A DNA stretch of 14,849 nucleotides from Gorillibacterium sp. (lineage in GTDB: Bacteria; Bacillota; Bacilli; Paenibacillales; NBRC-103111). Below are positions 6,969 to 14,383 of this stretch, in pieces. The stretch is taken from assembly GCA_014380705.1 (NCBI GenBank), contig JACMJI010000295.1:1-14849 (forward strand). Reading direction: 5' to 3'. Under the pieces are notes generated by a model. The model was not told the origin of the DNA. It saw nothing but the letters and a program-made list of their open reading frames with translations, and ran no database searches. Within the stretch, counting starts at the first letter, position 1. Every line of letters begins with the position of its first letter. Position numbers and translations under genes: made by a program.

Positions 6969-9041
6969 ATGACGAAGGCAACGTGGATATGGTTTCCAGG
7001 GGATTTTGAGGTATGGCTAAGGCGCGAGGTGGAGCTTCGTCGGGATGAGCGCGGGGTTATTTGTCCGCCAATTTGGAGGGCGGATAGCCCCTATGTCCAA
7101 GTGCAGTTCGATTGCCGATTTGAGGTAGCGGAGCTGGAGGAGCTGCAAATTTTGGCCAACGGGCCTCATAAAATTTGGTTGAATGGGGCGCCATACTACG
7201 AGAGTCAGAGTATGGTTCGCCTCACCCCAGGTAAATACGAGTTGCGAATCGAAGTTGTGCAGACGGGTTCCTTTCCAGCTTTGTACGTTCAAGGTACACA
7301 GATAGCCTCTGGTGCCAGTTGGGAAGTAAGCTGTCTGGATAAAAAGTGGCTTCGTGCCGGATACGAGAACTTCGATGATCCTACCTATCCACCTTCCGCA
7401 TTCCAGTTGGAAAGACAAACCGTAGAGCCAGAATCGATCGAAGGTTCACCCTCAGGCTTACCCGGCGCTCTTCTGGTTGACTTTGGCAGAGAAACCTTTG
7501 GTTACTTGGAGTTGCTGGAACTTAGCGGGGAGGGAGAACTTCTGGTGTATTACGGGGAATCCCGGGAGGAAGCACTGAGCATGGACCATGCTGAAACCTT
7601 AGATCGATTGGTTGTACAGGCAGGGAATCCTTCCTCAACGATCGTTCTATCCAAGGGGCGGGCGCTCCGGTACGTGCATTTGGTTCCGACAGGGTCAACG
7701 CTTACCGTAGGGGGAATCAAGCTTCAATATGAATATCTCCCGGTCATGTACAGAGGTGCCTTTAAGAGTTCCAACGACCGATTGAACCAGATCTGGGAAG
7801 TAGCGGTGCGAACCTTTCACTTGAATACAAGAGAGTTTTTTCTAGACGGCATCAAACGGGACCGTTGGGTATGGTCAGGTGACGCCTACCAGAGCTACCT
7901 CATGAATTACTATATCTTCTTCGACAATCGGGCAGTAAAAAGAACCGTTCGGGCCTTACGTGGGAAGGACCCTGTGGCGATTCATCTGAACACAATCCTT
8001 GACTACTCCTTCTACTGGTTCATTGGACTTCAGGATTATTATCTTTATACGGGCGATCGCGAGTTTATCGAGAATCTGTATGATTCAGCGGTTACACTGA
8101 TGGACTTTTGTCTGGGCCGAACCAATGAGGCTGGGATGATGGAGGGGATCAACGGCGATTGGGTGTTTATTGACTGGGCAGACATGAACAAAGAGGGCGA
8201 GCTCAGCACAGAGCAGATGCTTTTCGCCAAAAGTCTAGAGGTCATGGCTGAATTTGCAGAGCTTCTCGGACATAAAGAAGATGCTGGACATTATGCCGGA
8301 CTAGCCAGTGAACTCAGGAATAAGCTTGATTCTTTATTCTGGGATGAAACATTAGGTGCTTACATTAATGGTCGTCATGAAGGAAAACTCATCCAGCAAG
8401 TGACCAAGCATCCTAACCTGTTCGCGATTCTTTATGGTTATGCTGATGAAGAGAGACAGAAGCTGATCAAGGAAAAGGTCATGCTAAATCCTTCCGTTCC
8501 AGCCATAACGACCCCGTATATGCGATTCTATGAATTGGCTGCACTTTGTGAGTTAAATGAACAGCAGGCTGTCTTAGCGGAGGTTTTGGATTATTGGGGC
8601 GGAATGCTGGACCGGGGCGCAACCTCCTTCTGGGAGGAATACGATCCCAACATAACTGGCATTGATCAATATGCCATGTATGACCGGCCGTTCGGCAAAA
8701 GCCTGTGCCATGCTTGGGGGGCTAGTCCCTTGTATCTGTTGGGTAAATATTATTTAGGCGTTAAGCCGCTTTCACCCGGCTATAGCCACTTCTTAGTAGA
8801 GCCAAAGCTTGGCGGATTAGAATGGTTGGATGGACGTGTACCCCTACCTTCCGGTGATGTCACGATCTACATGGATGAGGCAAGCATAAAAGTATCCATT
8901 CCAGGAGGGCAAGGGACACTTCGCTTTAGCAGCCAGACCCAACCTACAGTGAACCGCGGGCAATTAAAAACCGTCCAAATCGGTATTTACGAGCTTGAAT
9001 TGCATGAGGCTGGCTTCATCTATGAGATAACGTATCAATAA
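6969..9041 (+). CDS. GH78-like (alpha-L-rhamnosidase-related) six-hairpin glycosidase
   Basis: This 690-residue protein has no signal peptide and probably acts in the cytoplasm. It shows the layout of bacterial alpha-L-rhamnosidases: N-terminal beta-sandwiches (about residues 1-270, with the rhamnosidase-type strand block LLVDFGRETFGYLEL), an (alpha/alpha)6 barrel at about 270-600, and a C-terminal beta-sandwich with FLVEPKLGGLEWLDG. The catalytic region DGIKRDRWVWSGDA is at 293-306, and the candidate base glutamate is E556 in SFWEEYD. Compared with the usual GH78 pattern DCPQRDERLGW, the glutamate taken as general acid is missing, so activity may differ from a standard rhamnosidase. The ATG at 6969 has AAGGAG at 6953-6958; the in-frame ATG at 6843 would put the coding region over the AraC operator and has no binding site. 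It is divergent from the AraC gene, its likely regulator. Confidence 0.85.
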   Translation: MTKATWIWFPGDFEVWLRREVELRRDERGVICPPIWRADSPYVQVQFDCRFEVAELEELQILANGPHKIWLNGAPYYESQSMVRLTPGKYELRIEVVQTGSFPALYVQGTQIASGASWEVSCLDKKWLRAGYENFDDPTYPPSAFQLERQTVEPESIEGSPSGLPGALLVDFGRETFGYLELLELSGEGELLVYYGESREEALSMDHAETLDRLVVQAGNPSSTIVLSKGRALRYVHLVPTGSTLTVGGIKLQYEYLPVMYRGAFKSSNDRLNQIWEVAVRTFHLNTREFFLDGIKRDRWVWSGDAYQSYLMNYYIFFDNRAVKRTVRALRGKDPVAIHLNTILDYSFYWFIGLQDYYLYTGDREFIENLYDSAVTLMDFCLGRTNEAGMMEGINGDWVFIDWADMNKEGELSTEQMLFAKSLEVMAEFAELLGHKEDAGHYAGLASELRNKLDSLFWDETLGAYINGRHEGKLIQQVTKHPNLFAILYGYADEERQKLIKEKVMLNPSVPAITTPYMRFYELAALCELNEQQAVLAEVLDYWGGMLDRGATSFWEEYDPNITGIDQYAMYDRPFGKSLCHAWGASPLYLLGKYYLGVKPLSPGYSHFLVEPKLGGLEWLDGRVPLPSGDVTIYMDEASIKVSIPGGQGTLRFSSQTQPTVNRGQLKTVQIGIYELELHEAGFIYEITYQ

Positions 9042-9067
9042 ACTTCTATGAGTTGCTGCCAATGAGT

Positions 9068-9120
9068 AACGCCATCCTACATAAGGAAGAGAATTCCTTA
9101 TTAGCAGGATGGCGTTTTTT
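9068..9120 (+). terminator. Strong bipartite rho-independent terminator
   Basis: Positions 9068-9078 pair perfectly with 9106-9116 (11 base pairs, AACGCCATCCT with AGGATGGCGTT). Above a small internal loop, 9081-9088 pair with 9094-9101 around the loop GAGAA. A run of six T at 9115-9120 follows. It lies 26 bases after the GH78-like stop codon and separates that gene from the two-component operon. Confidence 0.92.
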
Positions 9121-9196
9121 AATGATACTCCATGCATTAATTAATAAGTAGCCACGAAACGTATGTTCGCAATCGGTTAGCTTGCAGTTAGAATAA

Positions 9197-9210
9197 TGTA
9201 AACGTTTTTG
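9197..9210. promoter_or_regulatory. cre-like site (possible CcpA binding site)
   Basis: TGTAAACGTTTTTG agrees with the catabolite-responsive element consensus TGWAANCGNTNWCA except at the last two bases. It lies 64 bases upstream of the -10 box of the sensor kinase gene. Binding of CcpA here would tie expression of the sensing operon to glucose status. The match is to a degenerate motif and could be chance. Confidence 0.4.
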
Positions 9211-9250
9211 AATGTATGGTTACCTCTTTTTACTTATTGTGACTATTCCC

Positions 9251-9279
9251 TTTATTCGCATTCGTTGCTGATTTATAAT
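9251..9279 (+). promoter_or_regulatory. Candidate sigma-A promoter of the two-component operon
   Basis: A perfect TATAAT is at 9274-9279, with TTTATT at 9251-9256 as a weak -35 at the ideal 17-base spacing. Transcription would begin near 9286, and the ribosome binding site AGAGGGGGA at 9297-9305 follows before the ATG at 9310. It stands downstream of a strong terminator, so a promoter is needed here. Confidence 0.6.
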
Positions 9280-9309
9280 AATGAATACATGTTATAAGAG
9301 GGGGAGCAC

Positions 9310-11049
9310 ATGAGCTTTTTAAACTCACTTCGTTTTAAACTACTGCTTGGCTTTTTCTTGATTCTTGCCCCTTTGATCGGTCTTCTTTACTATAATAACG
9401 TTTACTCTATTTTTGTGGTCCGAGAGCAAGTTTCTGAATCCCACACAAATCTTCTGAATATGTATGTTCAGCAAACAGACAAGGTGTTGTCTGAAACCTT
9501 TATTAATTTGATCCAGATGGACTCAACCGAATATTCCGAGTTAAGAACCTTCGATTTGCTCCCATATAATAGCGATGATTATAATATGGCACGTATTAGA
9601 ATTTCAAATCAATTGAAACAGAGTATTCGCTTCAATACCATTGCCTATTCCTATTTTGTCTATTCTCCCGAAAAAAAAGATTTGATCCTGGCAACGAACA
9701 GCCCAGAAAGGGAAGCAAATGAGTTGATTCTTAGGAATATGCCGGAATTTATGAAGAGTGCTACAGAAAGCTTTCAGTGGATGTTATTGATTGAACCCGA
9801 AGGAAGTGGATTGGTTAAGATCCATAAGACCCAGTCTGGCTTATATGTAGGAGCATGGATAAAAATGGAACGCCTTGTGGAAACGCTTGCTTTTTGGGAT
9901 GCTGAGCAGAATAACGGTGGGGCCACTATTATGTCTAAGGAAGGCAAACCGCTTGTAAAGTCCACATTATCAGAAAATCAATTAAATGCCATAAGCGAGT
10001 CCTTATTGCAATCGGAATCTCATTACCGACTTTTCAAGGATCCAATAGGCAAGTCTCGTTACCTCCAGGTAAGCTCTAAATCCACATTCGCTGATATTTA
10101 TTATGTTATAACAGTGCCTGAGGAGAAGATTCTAAAGAATCTTCCCTTCTTTCAGAGAATTATCCGCGTCCTTCCAATTATTGTTCTCATGCTAATCCTT
10201 GCTGGAGCCTTTTTCTTCCACAAGGTAATGTACAAACCGGTGCTGAGGCTTATGATTGGCATGCGTCAGTTAGCTTCAGGTAATCTTCATGTGAGACTTA
10301 AACAATCGGATTCTTATGAATTCCGAATCCTTATGACATCCTTCAATCAGATGGCGTCGCAACTTGAGGATCTGAAAATTCATGTGTATGAGGAGCAATT
10401 GAAGGCTCAGAAAGCAGAAATGAAACATCTTCAGGCACAAATTAATCCGCATTTTTATATGAACAGCTTAAATATCGTATCTAGTCTCGCTGATTTGAAG
10501 GAGTACGAGCTCATCAAGAAAATGTCGATGCATCTCGTGGACTACTTTCGCTTCATTATTAAAACAAATCGTGCGATGGTCACTATTGTTGAAGAAATGG
10601 AGCATATTAGCAACTACTTGGAAATACAAAGGGTGCGATTTCCTGAAGTCTTTGACTACGAAATCATTATTCCGGCGGAATTACAAACTTGTATGGTTCC
10701 TGCTCTAACGGTCCAACCCTTCGTTGAGAATGCTGTTATCCATGGATTGGGGATGGAGGACAAACAATTTCTAATTCGCATTTCCGCTATGATCGACAAG
10801 AACACAGGTATGCTTACCCTAACGATAGTGGACAATGGATGCGGAATGCCCGAAAAGGTACTGGCCATGTTCCAATCCGGTCAATATACAAGGGAATCTG
10901 GAGATAAACATATAGGAATAAGGAACGTATACAACCGATTGAACATGCAGTTTAGTGGGCAATCCCAAATCAGTTTTAGAAACCTTCCAGAGGGAGGGCT
11001 AGAAGTAATTGTGTGCCTGCCGATCCAGGAGAAAGATTGGGGTGAGTGA
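9310..11049 (+). CDS. Sensor histidine kinase, YesM type
   Basis: This 579-residue membrane kinase has a first membrane span at about residues 8-28, an extracytoplasmic sensor region at about 30-280 (probably a Cache-like domain), a second span at about 285-304, a HAMP linker at about 305-358, and a coiled stretch leading to the catalytic core. The phosphorylated histidine is H381 in AQINPHFYMN, the His_kinase family motif of YesM-like proteins (usually NPHFLYN, here NPHFYMN). The N box is PFVENAVIHGL (N474), and the ATP-lid motifs are DNGCGM (508-513) and GIRNVYNRL (536-544), so the kinase looks intact. It ends four bases before the response regulator start, so the two are cotranslated partners. 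Such pairs usually sense sugars outside the cell, directly or through a binding protein, and switch on nearby transport and enzyme genes; which genes it controls here is inferred. Confidence 0.92.
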   Translation: MSFLNSLRFKLLLGFFLILAPLIGLLYYNNVYSIFVVREQVSESHTNLLNMYVQQTDKVLSETFINLIQMDSTEYSELRTFDLLPYNSDDYNMARIRISNQLKQSIRFNTIAYSYFVYSPEKKDLILATNSPEREANELILRNMPEFMKSATESFQWMLLIEPEGSGLVKIHKTQSGLYVGAWIKMERLVETLAFWDAEQNNGGATIMSKEGKPLVKSTLSENQLNAISESLLQSESHYRLFKDPIGKSRYLQVSSKSTFADIYYVITVPEEKILKNLPFFQRIIRVLPIIVLMLILAGAFFFHKVMYKPVLRLMIGMRQLASGNLHVRLKQSDSYEFRILMTSFNQMASQLEDLKIHVYEEQLKAQKAEMKHLQAQINPHFYMNSLNIVSSLADLKEYELIKKMSMHLVDYFRFIIKTNRAMVTIVEEMEHISNYLEIQRVRFPEVFDYEIIIPAELQTCMVPALTVQPFVENAVIHGLGMEDKQFLIRISAMIDKNTGMLTLTIVDNGCGMPEKVLAMFQSGQYTRESGDKHIGIRNVYNRLNMQFSGQSQISFRNLPEGGLEVIVCLPIQEKDWGE

Positions 11050-11053
11050 TTCA

Positions 11054-12664
11054 ATGTATAAGGTGCTTCTAGTCGATGATGAGTTATATGCTTTAAAGGC
11101 AATAAATAGTAAAGTGGATTGGCTGCAGCTTGATGTTATTGAAGTACTTCAAGCATTAAATGCAAGACAAGCTAAGGAACTCCTTCAACAGCATAAAATT
11201 GATCTGATGGTATGCGATATTGAGATGCCTGGCGAGAACGGGTTGGAGCTTCTGGAATGGGTCCGGGAGAATTACCCTTTGACGGAAGCGGTTTTTTTAA
11301 CCTGTCATTCTGAATTTGAATTTGCACAACAAGCGATTACTCTAGGCAGCTTGGATTATTTACTCAAACCGATTAAGGACTATGATGCTTTCACAGCCAG
11401 TCTCAAGAAGGCGTTAGACCGAGTGAGGCGAGGACGTGAAGTGGAAGTATTAGAAGCGTCTTATGAAAATGCCCGAAACCAATGGAACACGCAACAAAAC
11501 CTTCTGTTTGAGAAGTTTTGGCAGGATTTATTTGCCCAGAAACAATCTATGGAGTCTGAAAGTTTAAACCGATCCCTTAAGCTTAATGGAATCCCCCTAA
11601 CGAATACAAGTCGCATTGTGATCATCATGCTGAGCTTGGAGGAGTGGAAAGAGGAGTTTACGGAGCGGGATGAGAAAATACTAGAGTATGGCATTCGCAA
11701 CGTAGCGACGGAACTGATCTTGGCCGGAAGACCGGGAATGGCTATTCAAGACAATAATGGATTAAATATGGTTTTGTGCTACCTTGAAGAAGATACTTCA
11801 TTGGACCGGGAGGAGCTAAGGAACAACTGCTTGAAATTTCTTGAAGCTGCAGAAGCTTATTTATACTGCCACCTCTCCTGTTATATTGGGACGGAGGCTC
11901 CGCTAAGCGAAGTACTTCAAATTTATTATAAGCTGCAGGAAATTGAACATCATACGATAAACGATTCGAGGATGGTCATGTTTCAAGAAGATGTGAAAGA
12001 ACTACCTCATGTTCTAAGATTGCCAATTCCAGAGCTGTCCGGGTTCCAGGTACTATTCGAAACAGGGGATAAGCAACAGTTGCTCGAAAGAATTCATCAA
12101 TACTTCCTAAAACCCAAATTTGGAGTCATTACTTCAGAGCTTTTGGAGAGTATATATCATTATTACCTACAACTCCTTTCGACCTCCATCTATAAGGAAG
12201 GATTGGTGTTGACAGATGTTTTCACAACCAAAGAGCTTAGGCCTGTGGATTCATGGAGAAATCTACAGCAGGTCGCAGAATGGACCACCCGTGTCGTTTC
12301 AACGGGGATTGAATACCGGAACAGTCACTCTTCCAAATCCTCGTCATCCGCTATTGAGAAGATTAAGAAGTATATTGAGGATCATATAACCAAGCCGTTA
12401 TCCCGCGAGGAAATTGCCGCTCATGTTTTCTTGAATGCAGCATATGTTTCAAGGTTATTCAAGAAAGAGACTGGTAAATCGTTATCTGAATATATTATGT
12501 ACGAAAAGATGGAACGGGCCAAGCATATGCTCACCTCTTCCAATCTCAAAATTAGCTCGATTGCTGAAGAATTGGGCTATGTTTTTCTTTCTCATTTTAC
12601 AAAAATATTCAAAAAAGTTGTGGGAATCAGCCCAATGGATTATCGTAAGAAATATCAGAATTGA
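11054..12664 (+). CDS. Response regulator, YesN type (receiver plus AraC DNA-binding domain)
   Basis: This 536-residue protein has an N-terminal receiver at about residues 1-120 with the acidic pair D8-D9 (LLVDDE), phosphoacceptor D55 (VCDIEMPGENG), T83 and K105 (LLKPIKDY), all expected residues present. A central region of about 300 residues of unknown role follows, as is normal for YesN-like regulators. The C-terminal AraC domain spans about 435-536, with helix-turn-helix units around LSREEIAAHVFLNAAYVSRL and KISSIAEELGYVFLSHFTKI. The start at 11054 is chosen because it opens directly on the receiver and has GGTGA at 11041-11045; an extension to 11009 would overlap the kinase gene by 41 bases and add residues no receiver needs. 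Phosphorylated by the kinase encoded just upstream, it probably activates the transporter and enzyme genes. Confidence 0.92.
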   Translation: MYKVLLVDDELYALKAINSKVDWLQLDVIEVLQALNARQAKELLQQHKIDLMVCDIEMPGENGLELLEWVRENYPLTEAVFLTCHSEFEFAQQAITLGSLDYLLKPIKDYDAFTASLKKALDRVRRGREVEVLEASYENARNQWNTQQNLLFEKFWQDLFAQKQSMESESLNRSLKLNGIPLTNTSRIVIIMLSLEEWKEEFTERDEKILEYGIRNVATELILAGRPGMAIQDNNGLNMVLCYLEEDTSLDREELRNNCLKFLEAAEAYLYCHLSCYIGTEAPLSEVLQIYYKLQEIEHHTINDSRMVMFQEDVKELPHVLRLPIPELSGFQVLFETGDKQQLLERIHQYFLKPKFGVITSELLESIYHYYLQLLSTSIYKEGLVLTDVFTTKELRPVDSWRNLQQVAEWTTRVVSTGIEYRNSHSSKSSSSAIEKIKKYIEDHITKPLSREEIAAHVFLNAAYVSRLFKKETGKSLSEYIMYEKMERAKHMLTSSNLKISSIAEELGYVFLSHFTKIFKKVVGISPMDYRKKYQN

Positions 12665-12694
12665 AAGCTAGCATTTATTTGGGAGGGTTTACGA

Positions 12695-14218
12695 ATGTCA
12701 TCTAATCGGAAGAGCATTTTGCTATTCTCGGGATTGTTGCTCGTTACTATGCTATCATCTAGCTCCTGTAGTGATGACATATCTATGCCGCCCATATCAA
12801 CTATTGAGCCAACGGGAGAACAAAGTCCTCCATCGACATTACCTCCATACGAAATATCGGTTCTATGGCCTAGCAATGAGCTTCAAGATGAGCAATTAGT
12901 AGAAGAAGCGATAAACCATATCCTCGTCCCGAGAATTAACGCAACAATTGACCTGAGACCAATCGATTGGGGGCAATGGGGAGATAAGCTGAATCTGACG
13001 TTTGCCTCCCAAGAGAAAAGTGATCTCATCTTTACTGCGGCTTGGTCCGGTTATACAGATTACGTAAACCGTAAGGCTTTACTACCATTGAATCAACTGT
13101 TGGATAAGTATGGCACAGGTATTAAAGCATATATGGACCCACTTTTACTGTATGCTCCACAAATCGACGGTGAATTGTATGCCATACCCACTAACAAGGA
13201 AATTGCTGCAAGTACGGGTGTCATTCTACGTAAGGATTTGGTGGATAAATACCATATGGATTTAAGCAAGGTCAAAAAGGCTGAGGACCTTGAACCGTTC
13301 TTAAAAATAATCTTTGAGAATGAGCCTCATGTTACTCCGTTCTTTATGAACGCTAGCACTTCTATAGCTAGTTACAACCAGTATCCAGATCATTTGGGTG
13401 ATAATAATATTTCTGGGATTATTATGAGGAATAGCAGCAGTACTCGAATTATTGCCGATGATCCGCAGTTCCTGAATATGCTTAATCTTACTCGCAATTG
13501 GTACTTAAAGGGGTATATTAACAGGGATGCTGCGACGACCCACTCAACAACTGTTGATCATTTGAGGGCGAAAACAATTTTTGCGTATGCAGAATCCCTG
13601 AAGCCGGGTAAGGACAAAGAGTTGGAGCAGAATGTTAAAGTGCCACTTGTTCAGATTGAACTGACCGTACCAACGGTCACAACCGGTGATTTATTAAGCT
13701 CGATGCTCGCCATATCCAAAAATTCCAAAGATCCGGAACGAGCTATGATGCTCATCAACTTACTGCATACAGACAAGGAAATCTTAAACTTGCTTGTTTA
13801 TGGAATTGAGGGAAGACATTATTTAAAGAGATCTATAGATACAATCGAGGAAGGTCCTGACAATTCCAATTACAACACGGGTAACAATTGGATGTTTGGA
13901 AACCAATTCTTAAACTATTTAGGTGTTAATGAAGACCCGGAGAAGTGGGAACGCCTCAAGGAATTTAACAAAAAAGCCATTCGCTCACCAGGCATAGGCT
14001 TTACTTTTAACCCTGAAAAGGTTTTTAAGGAAATTCTTGCGTGCAATGCGATCGGGGGCAAATATTACGCTGCAATAAGTACTGGAACTATCGATCCTAA
14101 AATCAACTACCCCAAAATCCAATTAGAATTAGTAAATGCAGGTCAGAATAGGATTATTGCCGAGAAGCAGCGACAATTTGATCAATGGCTCAAGTTAAAT
14201 GGGAGGAGTACAAGATGA
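12695..14218 (+). CDS. ABC transporter solute-binding protein, DUF3502 type, in the two-component operon
   Basis: This 507-residue protein has a basic N-terminus and hydrophobic segment (residues 5-20) followed by C25, the probable lipidated cysteine. The lipobox SSSC is weak, lacking the usual leucine at -3. A low-complexity linker rich in P, S and T (about 26-52) leads to a family 1 extracellular binding-protein fold. The C-terminal DUF3502 region, about residues 425-500, starts with FNKKAIRSPGIGFTFN and aligns with the fragment at 1-255. GGGAGGG at 12681-12687 precedes the ATG by seven bases, 30 bases after the response regulator stop, so it is cotranscribed with kinase and regulator. No permease genes follow. 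It may serve the permeases at 586-2481 as a second binding protein, or present the sugar to the kinase as a co-sensor; the sequence does not decide between these. Confidence 0.87.
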   Translation: MSSNRKSILLFSGLLLVTMLSSSSCSDDISMPPISTIEPTGEQSPPSTLPPYEISVLWPSNELQDEQLVEEAINHILVPRINATIDLRPIDWGQWGDKLNLTFASQEKSDLIFTAAWSGYTDYVNRKALLPLNQLLDKYGTGIKAYMDPLLLYAPQIDGELYAIPTNKEIAASTGVILRKDLVDKYHMDLSKVKKAEDLEPFLKIIFENEPHVTPFFMNASTSIASYNQYPDHLGDNNISGIIMRNSSSTRIIADDPQFLNMLNLTRNWYLKGYINRDAATTHSTTVDHLRAKTIFAYAESLKPGKDKELEQNVKVPLVQIELTVPTVTTGDLLSSMLAISKNSKDPERAMMLINLLHTDKEILNLLVYGIEGRHYLKRSIDTIEEGPDNSNYNTGNNWMFGNQFLNYLGVNEDPEKWERLKEFNKKAIRSPGIGFTFNPEKVFKEILACNAIGGKYYAAISTGTIDPKINYPKIQLELVNAGQNRIIAEKQRQFDQWLKLNGRSTR

Positions 14219-14275
14219 ATTTTTAATAATTTTAATATCAATGGCATAATTAATTAAAGAGGGTCATTACAAGAT

Positions 14276-14344
14276 AAGCGAATATGGAAAGGTGCCACTA
14301 TACTAAGCGTATGGGCGGGAACCGTTCCATGTTCGCTTTTTTTT
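14276..14344 (+). terminator. Long hairpin with T tract: terminator or attenuator before the secreted protein gene
   Basis: Positions 14276-14289 pair with 14325-14338 (14 base pairs, one G-U), and the 35-base loop contains a further three-pair extension (14291-14293 with 14321-14323) and small internal complementarities. Eight T at 14337-14344 follow. It ends 39 bases before the ATG at 14384, leaving almost no room for a complete promoter in between, so it may lie in the leader of the next gene. Confidence 0.8.
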
Positions 14345-14383
14345 ATTTTAATAAAAATTTAATAAGGGAAAGGAAGAGATGAA

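Noticed and set aside
11009..11053. N-terminal extension of the response regulator overlapping the kinase gene
   Set aside because: The receiver domain begins exactly at MYKVLLVDDE from 11054, which has its own binding site.
14299..14304. TATACT as a -10 box inside the long hairpin
   Set aside because: No acceptable -35 lies 16-18 bases upstream and there is no extended -10 TG, so a promoter cannot be supported.
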